Part shown: positions 54,131-62,138 of the stretch, piece by piece
How the letters are laid out: each line of letters opens with the position of its first letter
Position numbering within the stretch: the stretch's first letter is position 1
NCBI GenBank assembly: GCA_002238415.1
Contig: MPMI01000002.1
Span: forward strand, 1-64,000
DNA from: Desulfurellaceae bacterium bin18
GTDB taxonomy: Bacteria; Desulfobacterota; Binatia; Bin18
Length of the DNA stretch: 64,000 bases
Reading direction: 5' to 3'
The notes under the pieces: generated by a model
The model's database searches: none
What the model was told of the DNA's origin: nothing
The model's input: only the letters and a program-made list of their open reading frames with translations
Position numbers and translations under genes: made by a program

Positions 54131-54846
54131 TCGTCCCCCAAACCGGCTTTCAGCGCCAGCACCGCCGCTTTCGTCCGGTCATTCACCTGCAACTTTCGGA
54201 AAATACTCGCAAGATGCATCTTGACCGTGAGTTCGCTAATAAAGAGTTGCTGACTGATTTCTTTATTCGAGGCGCCGGTTGCTACCAGACGCAACACTTC
54301 TTCCTCTCGATTCGTGAGTGTTTGGACCAAGCGTCTCAGCTCTTCGACCTCTTGATCGCGCTGAAACTCGTGCAAGAACTTACGGGCCAGGTCAGGATTC
54401 AAAAACACTTCTCCGTCCGCGACTTTTCGGAGTGTTTCGAGAATCTCTTTAGAGCGGGTATTTTTGAGCAGGTATCCGACTGCCCCAACCTTCAGGGCAC
54501 GAAAGATAAGCGGCGGATTGTCATAGCCGGTGAGCATGACAACCTTCGTTTCCGGTGACTGCTTGCGAACAAAGGCGGTCGCACTAATCCCATCCCCCTC
54601 GGGCAGCTCGAAATCCATAAGAATGACCTGAGGCTTTGCCTTTTCGAGGAGATTCTCAAGATCAGCGACACTCTCGGCTACACCAAGGAGTTCAAAGTCA
54701 GGCTGTTTTCGAAATAACTGCTGAAGACCGGACAGAAAAATCGGGTGATCATCAACGAGAATAATGGAAATCTTTCCACCAGAACGTTCCGCCGGCTTGG
54801 GCTGCCGCTTCTTTTTCACGCCCTTGCTGAGACTTTGGCTCGACAT
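54127..54846 (-). CDS. NarL/LuxR-family response regulator
   Basis: About 239 residues. Receiver domain: ISIILVDDHPIFLSGLQQLF, phospho-Asp in VILMDFELPEGDG, Thr/Ser in VVMLTGYDN and Lys in GYLLKNTRS. GerE-type helix-turn-helix: LTNREEEVLRLVATGASNKEISQQLFISELTVKMHLASIFRKLQV. A basic tract (GVKKKRQPKPAERSGGK) precedes the receiver. ATG at 54846 is chosen with GGGGGT just upstream; an earlier in-frame start (54927) lacks support. First gene of a three-gene operon with the LolA-like and kinase genes, all overlapping. Confidence 0.93.
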   Translation of the reverse strand: MSSQSLSKGVKKKRQPKPAERSGGKISIILVDDHPIFLSGLQQLFRKQPDFELLGVAESVADLENLLEKAKPQVILMDFELPEGDGISATAFVRKQSPETKVVMLTGYDNPPLIFRALKVGAVGYLLKNTRSKEILETLRKVADGEVFLNPDLARKFLHEFQRDQEVEELRRLVQTLTNREEEVLRLVATGASNKEISQQLFISELTVKMHLASIFRKLQVNDRTKAAVLALKAGLGDE

Positions 54847-55324
54847 ATTACCCCCGCCTGAAGCATAGGAACTCTCGCCCAGAGGGTCAAGAAACAATTG
54901 TCCCTCGTATAGCTTTGACGTTTTCAACCTACCATCTGATTTAATTAGTAATAATTAGATATTTATAAAATTTATAATATAGAAATAGAGTAATTTAATT
55001 ACTATAATAATTTTTAGCTATTATATTCAAATATGAAGAGCTTTAATATTTTATTATAAGAAATAATTACTGATATATTATGTATTCTTTTGCTCTACAC
55101 TGATCGACCTTCCCGGTCAGGTCCCGTAATACCGCTGGAATTACTCAGGTGTGAAATCTCTTTAACCATTTCCCCTCACTATTCGAGGATTGGACGTTGA
55201 ATTGTCACACCCAATTTAGTAATATTTACTTACTATTTATAGTTGAATATTACTTGACGGATAATAGATTACTGTATCCACATCTTCCGTTTCCTGTGGA
55301 TAACTACTTCGTAGGAGGTAAAGG
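54847..55324. other. Strongly AT-rich intergenic stretch
   Basis: No gene is visible. About 150 bases from 54940 to 55090 are over 80% A+T, in a genome whose genes are much richer in GC. Runs include TAATAATTAG, TTTATAAAATTTATAATATA and ATTTAATTACTATAATAA. A second, milder AT-rich tract follows at 55200-55275. It separates the divergent response-regulator operon and the winged-helix-like gene, so it likely holds their promoters. Binding by an H-NS/IHF-like protein would fit (inference). Confidence 0.5.
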
Positions 55325-56077
55325 ATGGAGAGTCTGCCACTTGGGGCGAAAACCACTCGGGCGAAAAGTCCGAATGCTCCCTCATATAGCCTCCAAGAAT
55401 GCCTTGAGGATACGCGGAAGGTATTTCGTATTGAAAATCAGGTCGCAACAAGTCGGGAATCTATTGCGGAACACATTGCGCTTGCCCCTCAATCTGGACC
55501 TTTTAACAGAAAACTCAGCAGCTTACGCCAGTACGGCCTCCTCGAAGCCATTGGTAAAGATCTCCGGGTCGGCGATCTTTTCATCAGAATAGAACACGCC
55601 ACGGGCGAGACAGAACGTTGTCGGGCCTTGCGTGAAGCGCTCGGCCGACCGACGGTTTTTCAACGACTGCTGTCCCAGTATGAACAGACTGGCCTGCCTT
55701 CGGATATCAATCTGACAAACCAGCTTATAATAAAACACAGATTTACCAAAAAGAACGCGGAAGTCGTTTCTCGTGCATTCTTGGATTCATCGCGTTTCGC
55801 CGGCCTGGGTCTTCTTCGTCCTCAAACAGCTCTCTCACCTCTCCCGCCTCAATCCACTCGTACGCCCCCGGAAGAGGCATTGACTCTCGCCCCCCCCCTC
55901 CCCTCTCAGCCACCCCCTCCCCCTTTTCAGGCGATGGCCGACGTTTCCCTGTGTAGACAGGAGATCCCACTCGGCACGGGTCGTCGGGCAGTCGTTGAGT
56001 TGCCTGAAGATATCAAACCTGAGGAGATCCAACGTCTGATGCGCATCTTGCAAGCCTTGGCCGACCCTATTGCCTAA
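55325..56077 (+). CDS. Hypothetical protein with winged-helix-like N-terminus and Pro-rich linker (250 aa)
   Basis: Not recognised by name. Residues about 15-110 look like a winged helix-turn-helix (SRESIAEHIALAPQSGPFNRKLSSLRQYGLLEAIGKDLRVGDL), followed by helices (LREALGRPTVFQRLLSQYEQTGLPSDINLTNQLIIKHRFTKKNAEVVSRAF), a long Pro/Ser/Thr linker (about 175-205) and a small C-terminal strand-helix piece (RAVVELPEDIKPEEIQRLMRILQAL) of the type seen in proteins whose tails bind partners. TAGGAGGT precedes the ATG. Probably a DNA-binding or regulatory protein. Confidence 0.7.
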   Translation: MESLPLGAKTTRAKSPNAPSYSLQECLEDTRKVFRIENQVATSRESIAEHIALAPQSGPFNRKLSSLRQYGLLEAIGKDLRVGDLFIRIEHATGETERCRALREALGRPTVFQRLLSQYEQTGLPSDINLTNQLIIKHRFTKKNAEVVSRAFLDSSRFAGLGLLRPQTALSPLPPQSTRTPPEEALTLAPPLPSQPPPPPFQAMADVSLCRQEIPLGTGRRAVVELPEDIKPEEIQRLMRILQALADPIA

Positions 56078-56175
56078 TCAGACGACCAACTCCGCTGGGC
56101 CAGCCCGGCTTTACTTTAGCTCCACTCCACTCTAGCTTCTGGTATTGCATTTCAGTCTCCCAAATCCGACGGAGC

Positions 56176-57465
56176 ATGACTGTGTCAACTGCTCAGACTA
56201 AAACTCCATCATACCAACTCGCGTCGAGAGCTTTCCATTGGATTTCGAGCGTTTTCTTTGCGAACTTCTTCATACTCCTTTTAATCACGATCAGCTTGTC
56301 TCAATGGATCGTACCGGTTTGGTTTTTGAACGTCTTTTTTCCGATTCACTCCCTACCTTCCGCAGCCACTGCCCTTACGCTCACACCGATCCTTTTTTGT
56401 CTGAATCTCTTTCTCCTTCGCTTCTCTCGGCGTCTGCCCACCCTGCCCACAGTCCTCCGTTTACCTCTCCGGATTTATTTTGCCTCGGCTTTTATCGCCG
56501 CCTTTTGCTTCGTTTTTCTCATATTATGTGGCGTGGTATGGGCACTCCTCTCTTTCCTCGTCGCCATATGCGGCTTCCTCCTCCCCTTTACCGAACTCCA
56601 CCTGTCGGTTCAGCCCGTGCTGACACGGGGCTTTCAACTCTTTGCGGGTGTGAGTCTCATGCTCATTACCGGTCTTTTCATCTATGGCTACCTTGGCGGT
56701 CAGCGCCAGCTCCACGTATCCGAGATCGAACTCCCCCTTGCCCATTGGCCGGCCACAAGCCCTCACCTCACAATCGCCCATATCAGTGATCTCCATATCG
56801 GGACGAATCTCACCGCCCAGGAACTCAAAACCTATGTACAGCGGGTCAATGAACTCCGGCCAGACCTCATTCTCCTGACCGGCGATATACTTGATTCCAA
56901 TCCTGCGTATATCCCGGACTTCTTCCCGTATCTGAACGCGCTCCACGCCCGGCACGGGGTCTTTGCCTGTCTTGGCAATCATGATCGATATGCGGGAGCG
57001 CAAGCGGTTGCGGCTGGCCTGGCAGACTACACCCATATTACGCTTCTGCAGGATCAGGTCAGCCATCTTGCCATTGCCGACACAACGCTCCACCTCATCG
57101 GTCTGGACGACCGCGGGAAGGATTGGGCCCGCGGGCTCGATACGGATACTACCCTCACCCACCTCAGAGCAGGCATTCCGAGCCGTGAGCCCACTATTTT
57201 ATTGTCGCACCGTCCCGACATTTTTCCTGCGGCATCCAGTCTTGGTATTGATCTCACCCTGTCGGGCCATACCCATGGCGGTCAATTTGCCCTGCCCTTT
57301 CAGCCGCATCAGTTCAATTTGGCCCGCTTTATTACCCGCTTTCCGCGCGGTCAGTATAGCCTCAAGGATTGTTTTCTGTATGTAAATCGAGGCTTGGGTG
57401 TCACGGGCCAGCGCATCCGTCTTTTCACTCCACGCGAGATCGCTCTCCTGACCTGTCGAGCCTAG
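56176..57465 (+). CDS. Membrane-anchored metallophosphoesterase
   Basis: 429 residues. About five hydrophobic helices fill the first 185 residues. After them comes a calcineurin-like catalytic domain with all metal motifs: TIAHISDLHIG (D-x-H), LILLTGDILDS (G-D), FACLGNHDR (G-N-H-D), PTILLSHRP (H) and LTLSGHTHGGQF (G-H-x-H). This is the YkuE/YaeI layout, where relatives cleave UDP-diacylglucosamine (LpxG) or other phosphoesters. ATG at 56176; the region between 55325's stop and this start is short. The substrate is not deducible, though the membrane part suggests a lipid-linked one. Confidence 0.88.
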   Translation: MTVSTAQTKTPSYQLASRAFHWISSVFFANFFILLLITISLSQWIVPVWFLNVFFPIHSLPSAATALTLTPILFCLNLFLLRFSRRLPTLPTVLRLPLRIYFASAFIAAFCFVFLILCGVVWALLSFLVAICGFLLPFTELHLSVQPVLTRGFQLFAGVSLMLITGLFIYGYLGGQRQLHVSEIELPLAHWPATSPHLTIAHISDLHIGTNLTAQELKTYVQRVNELRPDLILLTGDILDSNPAYIPDFFPYLNALHARHGVFACLGNHDRYAGAQAVAAGLADYTHITLLQDQVSHLAIADTTLHLIGLDDRGKDWARGLDTDTTLTHLRAGIPSREPTILLSHRPDIFPAASSLGIDLTLSGHTHGGQFALPFQPHQFNLARFITRFPRGQYSLKDCFLYVNRGLGVTGQRIRLFTPREIALLTCRA

Positions 57466-57543
57466 CCACAGGCCGGAGCGCTCTGAGCGCACCACCCGCT
57501 CCGCCGGATTTTGCCACGTCAAACGCCGCGGTTGTCCTACTTG

Positions 57544-57577
57544 ACCCCCTGCACCCATTACTGCATCCTCAGGGGGT
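57544..57577 (+). promoter_or_regulatory. Hairpin upstream of the double PTPS gene
   Basis: ACCCCCTG (57544-57551) and CAGGGGGT (57570-57577) are exact reverse complements with an 18-nt loop. The right arm is the only purine-rich run near the start (ATG at 57596), about 19 nt before it, so the hairpin could be a translation-control element. No match to a known riboswitch was recognised. Confidence 0.3.
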
Positions 57578-57595
57578 AACCCTACTGGTGATGCA

Positions 57596-58432
57596 ATGTA
57601 TCATCTCACCCGCTTTGTTGAATTTGAGGCGTCTCACCGCTATTGGAATCCCGATTTTTCAGAGGAAGAAAATTGGCGGACCTTTGGTAAATGCGTCAGT
57701 CCGTACGGCCACGGGCATAATTACGTCTTGCGTGTGACCGTTCACGGAGAGAGCGACCCGCAAACCGGGATGGTGATTAATATCAAGGAACTCGACCGCT
57801 TGCTCAAAGAGGTCACCGGCCAGTTTGACCATAAATTCATTAATCTCGATCATCCGGCCTTTAGCCGTCGCATTCCTACGACGGAAAACCTCGCAGCCTA
57901 TATGCGAGATTATCTTGAAGACCGGTTACGTGCGGAGCAGATTGCAGCACAGCTCTTGCGCGTTCGCCTGTATGAAGAACCAACACTCTGGTCCGATGTG
58001 TCGGGCGGAGAGGGAAAGACTATGGCCGCACTCACAAAATCGTTCAGCTTTAGCGCAGCCCACCGTCTCCATAGTCCGCACTTATCCGACGAGCAGAACA
58101 GAGAGATTTTTGGCAAGTGTAATAATCTGCATGGCCATGGCCATAATTACGAACTGGAAGTGACCGTCACCGGCTCTATCGATCCGCAGACCGGTATGGT
58201 TTTTGACCTGGTCGAGCTTATGCAGGTTGTGCAAGAAGAAGTACTCGAGCGTTTTGATCATAAACATCTCAATCGTGACACAGAAGAATTTCGCAATCTG
58301 AACCCCACGGGAGAAAACATTGTCCACGTTATTTGGAACCTGCTGAAACCGCGTCTGGACGCACACCTGGTGCGTATTGGTTTATGGGAAACCCCGAAGA
58401 ATTTCTTTGAATATCACGGAGAGAACGCGTAA
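57596..58432 (+). CDS. Fused double 6-pyruvoyl-tetrahydropterin synthase / QueD-like protein
   Basis: 278 residues forming two complete PTPS domains in one chain. Domain 1: His14 in FEASHR, Cys33 in FGKCVSP, YGHGHNY (His39, His41), FDHKFINLDHP, PTTENLA and LYEEP. Domain 2 starts near residue 143: FSFSAAHRLHSPHLSDEQNR, Cys175 in FGKCNNL, HGHGHNY, FDHKHLN, PTGENI and LWETP. Both keep the zinc histidines, catalytic Cys, Asp-His and Glu, so neither is visibly dead. The family turns dihydroneopterin triphosphate into 6-pyruvoyl- or 6-carboxy-tetrahydropterin. An SDR gene follows after 23 bp on the same strand. Fused two-domain PTPS genes are unusual; a pterin rather than queuosine role is inferred. 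Confidence 0.88.
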   Translation: MYHLTRFVEFEASHRYWNPDFSEEENWRTFGKCVSPYGHGHNYVLRVTVHGESDPQTGMVINIKELDRLLKEVTGQFDHKFINLDHPAFSRRIPTTENLAAYMRDYLEDRLRAEQIAAQLLRVRLYEEPTLWSDVSGGEGKTMAALTKSFSFSAAHRLHSPHLSDEQNREIFGKCNNLHGHGHNYELEVTVTGSIDPQTGMVFDLVELMQVVQEEVLERFDHKHLNRDTEEFRNLNPTGENIVHVIWNLLKPRLDAHLVRIGLWETPKNFFEYHGENA

Positions 58433-58455
58433 GAGCCCCGCGTAAGGAATCCAGC

Positions 58456-59181
58456 ATGTCATCCCCCAAGCTTCACGGACAGGTTGCCGTTGTTACCGGC
58501 GCGAGTTCCGGCCTAGGTCGCGCCACCGCCCTCGCCCTCGCTCGGGCTGGCGTACGGGTCGTGCTCGCTGCCCGGACCCAGGCGACGCTGGATGGAGTTG
58601 CCCAAGAGTGTGCGCAGGCCGGCGCCCGAGCCGTCGCGGTTCCCACTGATGTCACCGACGAACGAGCAATCGCAAGCCTGATGGATAGAGCCGTCCAAGA
58701 GTTCGGACAGCTTGATATTCTGGTGACGAGCGCCGGTGGCGCAGCCTTTGGTCCCATCATGGAGTCCCGCACCGAGGACTGGGACATGCTCATGAACGTC
58801 AATCTGCGTGGGACATATCTCTGCTGTAAAAGTGCCCTCAAACACATGCTGTCCCGAAAAAGTGGCCATATCCTCAATGTCTTGTCCATTGCCAGCCACA
58901 TGATCTTACCCGGCTCAACCGCCTATACCGCCTCCAAATTCGGCGCCCTCGGTCTGACAAAAGTCCTGGCGGCTGAAGTCCGTTCAGAAGGGATAAAGGT
59001 CACCGCGGTTATTCCTGGCGCGGTCGATACTCCCCTGTGGGATAAAAGCGGTGGAGACCTGGACCGGACAAAAATGTTGTCTCCGGACGATGTGGCAGAT
59101 GCCATGCTGAGCGTTCTTGCCCAGCCCGCCGGTATTCATACCGACGAGCTTCACCTCATGCCGCCCCTCGGCGTGCTGTAG
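58456..59181 (+). CDS. SDR family oxidoreductase, possibly sepiapterin-reductase-like
   Basis: 241-residue short-chain reductase: TGASSGLGRATALALARAG, DILVTSAGG, catalytic Ser in VLSIASHMILPGSTAY and YTASK, with the C-terminal VLAQPAGIHTDELHLMPPLGVL. The closing segment recalls the sepiapterin reductase / benzil reductase branch as much as 3-oxoacyl reductases. Located 23 bp after the double PTPS gene with no terminator between, so the pair may form a tetrahydropterin-making unit (6-pyruvoyl-tetrahydropterin reduction). That role is inference from position; a fatty-acid or alcohol substrate is equally open on sequence. Confidence 0.75.
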   Translation: MSSPKLHGQVAVVTGASSGLGRATALALARAGVRVVLAARTQATLDGVAQECAQAGARAVAVPTDVTDERAIASLMDRAVQEFGQLDILVTSAGGAAFGPIMESRTEDWDMLMNVNLRGTYLCCKSALKHMLSRKSGHILNVLSIASHMILPGSTAYTASKFGALGLTKVLAAEVRSEGIKVTAVIPGAVDTPLWDKSGGDLDRTKMLSPDDVADAMLSVLAQPAGIHTDELHLMPPLGVL

Positions 59182-59324
59182 TGCCGGACAGGGCGTCTCT
59201 CACTACGCCGAGGCAGATTACGTCTGATAAGATCACTTCTGTTAAACTGGAGGCGGGAGGACAGTTTACCCTAGTCCGGTTTACGATAAGTTGTCGCCGT
59301 GCCAGTCCGCTCTCGGCTCGGGCT

Positions 59325-59380
59325 TGCGTAGGGTGCGCCCTGCGCACCAGGAGACTGGTGCATGGGATGCACCCTACGGC
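59325..59380. repeat. Dispersed palindromic repeat (GTAGGGTGC type) in a 311-bp gap
   Basis: GTAGGGTGC (59328-59336) and GCACCCTAC (59369-59377) are exact inverted repeats, with an inner inverted pair TGCGCACCAG / CTGGTGCAT. The general pattern (GTAGGGTGC...GCACCCTAC) is common among bacterial dispersed repeats. The remainder of 59182-59492 has no gene. Confidence 0.7.
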
Positions 59381-59393
59381 AGGGAACGGCGGG

Positions 59394-59419
59394 CTATACG
59401 GAAGCGTAAATTGCTCTAG
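59394..59419 (+). repeat. 26-bp direct repeat, left copy bordering the accessory block
   Basis: CTATACGGAAGCGTAAATTG then CTCTAG. The right copy is at 62952-62977 (CTATACGGAATCGTAAATTG then TCCTAG): 23 of 26 bases agree, same orientation. The two bracket the antitoxin genes, hsdS and vapC/vapB. They may mark a cassette insertion or be shared regulatory sequence. Confidence 0.55.
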
Positions 59420-59492
59420 TCTGGATTTCACGTTCTGTGCCGCGCCCGATTGTGATGAGCCTATCGAAAGGTAATTATTCTGAAGAAGTTGG

Positions 59493-59792
59493 CTACGCCA
59501 CTCGTGAGAAGGTCAGCTTGGCCCGATAGCCCAAGCTGGCCATGATGCGGAGCATCAGGTCAGTAGAGACATCTTGTGTATTGCGGTTGAGAATCGCCGT
59601 CATACGGGATCGGGAAGTCCGAGCCAGTTTGGCCACCTGAGCATGGGTGAGTCTGCTTTTCTCCACAACCTCAATAATTTTGTCATTCAAGTCACTCCGA
59701 AGCTGGATTTCCGCTCCATCAATGGGAGTCAGTCCTAAAATTTCCGCCAGCGCAGTCGCGTCCCCTGCAACGACAGGTTTAGCTGAGTTCAT
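59493..59792 (-). CDS. XRE-family helix-turn-helix antitoxin-like protein
   Basis: 99 residues. The C-terminal part is a clear Cro/XRE-type helix-turn-helix: LNDKIIEVVEKSRLTHAQVAKLARTSRSRMTAILNRNTQDVSTDLMLRIMASLGYRAKLTF. Proteins of this build are usually antitoxins (or repressors) of type II systems, placed after a RelE/HigB-like toxin gene. No such toxin is recognisable upstream on the same strand; a 72-codon frame there is interrupted by a dispersed repeat. Likely an orphan antitoxin or a regulator. Confidence 0.8.
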   Translation of the reverse strand: MNSAKPVVAGDATALAEILGLTPIDGAEIQLRSDLNDKIIEVVEKSRLTHAQVAKLARTSRSRMTAILNRNTQDVSTDLMLRIMASLGYRAKLTFSRVA

Positions 59793-59997
59793 GGAGCATC
59801 TCCTTTATCTGGAAAAGTCCGTATGATGCCTCTCGCTTTGGGATGAAAGAAGGCAGGCTCCACAGAGGAATAGTGTCCCGGATATGGGACATGTTGTCAA
59901 CGGCTTCAAGGAAGTTCCGTAGGTCGGATAGCCGGCGGCAGAATCCGACATCCCCGAGACTAGCGAGCGGCAGAGTTCCTTTCGAAGAGTAGGACAT
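59779..59997 (-). pseudogene. Possible toxin-gene remnant or spurious frame (72 aa) carrying a repeat
   Basis: A 72-codon frame ending 14 bp inside the XRE gene, with the peptide end SLPSFIPKREASYGLFQIKEMLHELS. About 11 codons in its first half (DVGFCRRLSDLRN) come from the dispersed repeat at 59919-59950. I cannot recognise a toxin family. It may be the tail of a toxin gene broken by the repeat, or not a gene at all. Confidence 0.3.
59919..59950 (+). repeat. GTAGGTCGGAT hairpin repeat, copy 1
   Basis: GTAGGTCGGATAGCC ... GAATCCGACA forms a hairpin (TCGGAT/ATCCGA). The oppositely oriented copy at 60303-60333 lies on the other side of the ribbon-helix-helix gene. Confidence 0.65.
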
Positions 59998-60016
59998 GTA
60001 GATTGTCGGTATGGTG

Positions 60017-60217
60017 TTATGGTGCTTGCAGCATTGAATCGACGCTTATGAACAGGAGTGTGTCCCCATGTCTCGCCTGACCATCAGTGGACTTCTCCTC
60101 GATAAGGAGGTGCCTAAGTCCTGATTCGACGAGGGCGGACACAGGGACCCCGCGTCGCGTTGCTTCTTCTCGCAACTCTTTCATCACCGTTTCGTCTATG
60201 TCGAAGGTCGTTTTCAT
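60017..60217 (-). CDS. Ribbon-helix-helix antitoxin-like protein (66 aa)
   Basis: The sequence MKTTFDIDETVMKELREEATRRGVPVSALVESGLRHLLIEE is a typical VapB/CopG-like ribbon-helix-helix DNA-binding antitoxin N-terminus. The tail (STDGQARHGDTLLFISVDSML) does not resemble a known toxin-binding tail. ATG at 60217 is chosen on the family start. No PIN or RelE-like toxin gene follows it, so it is an orphan. It sits between two inverted copies of the GTAGGTCGGAT repeat, which may have removed its partner. Confidence 0.7.
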   Translation of the reverse strand: MKTTFDIDETVMKELREEATRRGVPVSALVESGLRHLLIEEKSTDGQARHGDTLLFISVDSMLQAP

Positions 60218-60302
60218 ACGAAAAGCATCCAAGCGCTGGACTACGATATCAATCCGAGACCAGCACGGATGATGGTGCATCAGGTTCGGCAAGGACAAAA
60301 AA

Positions 60303-60333
60303 TGTCGGATTACGCTTCGCTAATCCGACCTAC
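60303..60333 (-). repeat. GTAGGTCGGAT hairpin repeat, copy 2 (inverted)
   Basis: TGTCGGATTACGCTTCGC then TAATCCGACCTAC: TCGGATTA pairs with TAATCCGA around ...CGCTTCGC. Reverse complement of the copy-1 type, located just past the hsdS stop. Confidence 0.7.
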
Positions 60334-60340
60334 CACTAGC

Positions 60341-62080
60341 CTATACCTCTGGTCTGCCCGTGGCCAATGTTTCATGCAACACCGCCTCCACCAACCGCCC
60401 CCGCGTCTTCTCACCCGCAGCAAGACCCGCCTCCAGCCGGTCACACACCACCATCAGTTCATCGACTTGGGCGACGATGCGGCGCTGTTCCGCGAGAGGT
60501 GGAAGGGGGATTAGGACCTCAGCAAGCTGACTCGCCGACAATTGCGGCGTGGTACTACCACTCGACCTGGCGAAGATTTGATTGAGAAAGACCTGTGACT
60601 TCATAAACGTGAGGCAAAAACGTACAAGACTGCACTCAATATTTCTAACTATGAGAAGCTGAGCGTTGATAAAGCCTGTTGTAAATTGCTCGGTCGCTTG
60701 AAAGAGACCAAGCTTGCCCACAGACCCCCGTAACGTGATTAAAATATCTAGGTCCTTCATTTTACCGCTTCGAAGCGATTTGAACTTTTCCTCTGTAATA
60801 AAATCTAGTTGGTCGAACTTCACGGCATAATCCGAAACATTTTTTGTATTGAAAAATGGTATTCCCATCGTCTTTATGTCGCCGCCACTAGGATAGTTTT
60901 TACTTCTATCTCCGTTCTCCAGATGCACGATTTCTCCCAAGGCTCTCCATTCCCATGATGGGGGAATATCGAACGGCGCTTCGTCCGTTAAAGATAGCAT
61001 CCTCAGTTTCCTAATCTCCCCCGCCTCCACCAGCCGCTTCTTCTCCGCCGCAACTCGCCTCAACAACTCCCCCGCCGGCTCATCCTCCGGGTCCTGCTCC
61101 ACCAGCTTCCCCCGCACCGCCAAGTTGAGGATGGTCTGCCGTAGCGCCTTAATCTGGTCGGGGCGGGTGGTGAGTGGGGTGAGGTTGTTGAGGGCAAAAG
61201 CCGCGTGGTTCTGAAATACCGCCGGGCCGGGGTCGGATGCGTTGAGGCGGGCGAGGCTTGCCGTTACCAACCGGTCGCGTGTGGCTTCCCGCTCTTTCCG
61301 CGCTGTTTCCAACCGGTCACACACCGCCATCAGTTCATCGACTTTGGCGACAATGCGGTGTTGTTCGGCGAGGGGTGGGAGGGGAACGGGAAGTTGCCGC
61401 ACCTTATCCGCATTTAGATTTTGTACTACTGCCCCTGCCGCAGCATTTGAAAACGTGTTCCTGGAATGGCTTGAAAGGAGCAAATTGTAGAGGAACAGTT
61501 TATCCAACAAACCATCTGGAGTTCGTATGACTAACCATCCATCGTGTATGCATCCTTGAATATTCAAGATGTATGGATAACCAAAACTCATAGAGTTCGA
61601 TAGAATCAGATCGTTGGGGAAGACCATTCTTGATTTCTTTAGGCCGTCGGGCCGAATTTTTTCTTTCGTCTCGTTTATATAGATACTGCCTCTGTCCGAA
61701 TCGCCGATTTTTATCCAGTTGATGCCATCCTTGTCATCCGTGAGATAAGCTTTGATAGGGCGTGGTGACCCGCCTCTGGCAATTGCCGCGATATCATCCA
61801 GGCGACACCACACCCAATTAGCAGGGATTGTGAATGGAACATGCTCTGCCTCATTATCGAGTTCTGTAGTATCTAGCGATTTGAATTTCCCCTCAGCTAC
61901 AAGTCGTTGCTTCTCAGGCGCAATCTTCTTCAACAACTCCCCCGCCAGCTCATCCTCCGGGTCCTGCTCCACCAACTTCCCGCGTACCGTCAGGTCAAGA
62001 ATAAACCGCCGCAAACGCGGAATGGCGTCCGGCGCGTCAGCGAGGCGGTCGAAGTGGGTGAGCAGGTGTTCGGCGTTCAT
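60341..62080 (-). CDS. hsdS: Type I restriction-modification specificity subunit S
   Basis: About 579 residues in two halves. Each has a target-recognition domain and a conserved helical spacer. The spacers are RRFILDLTVRGKLVEQDPEDELAGELLKKIAPEKQRLV and RQTILNLAVRGKLVEQDPEDEPAGELLRRVAAEKKRLV. The distal ends are PLPPLAEQHRIVAKVDELMAVCDRLE and PLPPLAEQRRIVAQVDELMVVCDRLE. HsdS picks the two half-sites of the DNA target for both methylation and cleavage. ATG at 62080 is used because family homology starts at MNAEHLLTHFDRLADAP; the frame continues further upstream. Separated from hsdM by a toxin-antitoxin pair. The hsdR gene is not in the window. Confidence 0.93.
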   Translation of the reverse strand: MNAEHLLTHFDRLADAPDAIPRLRRFILDLTVRGKLVEQDPEDELAGELLKKIAPEKQRLVAEGKFKSLDTTELDNEAEHVPFTIPANWVWCRLDDIAAIARGGSPRPIKAYLTDDKDGINWIKIGDSDRGSIYINETKEKIRPDGLKKSRMVFPNDLILSNSMSFGYPYILNIQGCIHDGWLVIRTPDGLLDKLFLYNLLLSSHSRNTFSNAAAGAVVQNLNADKVRQLPVPLPPLAEQHRIVAKVDELMAVCDRLETARKEREATRDRLVTASLARLNASDPGPAVFQNHAAFALNNLTPLTTRPDQIKALRQTILNLAVRGKLVEQDPEDEPAGELLRRVAAEKKRLVEAGEIRKLRMLSLTDEAPFDIPPSWEWRALGEIVHLENGDRSKNYPSGGDIKTMGIPFFNTKNVSDYAVKFDQLDFITEEKFKSLRSGKMKDLDILITLRGSVGKLGLFQATEQFTTGFINAQLLIVRNIECSLVRFCLTFMKSQVFLNQIFARSSGSTTPQLSASQLAEVLIPLPPLAEQRRIVAQVDELMVVCDRLEAGLAAGEKTRGRLVEAVLHETLATGRPEV

Positions 62081-62138
62081 TGGAGAGGCGGCGATACGGT
62101 GGGGCGGACAGTGATCGTTCGACGGAGCCAATTGGTCA

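Noticed and set aside
57544-57577. preQ1 riboswitch upstream of the double PTPS gene
   Set aside because: Only a simple hairpin is visible; the compact C-rich and A-rich aptamer pattern is absent.
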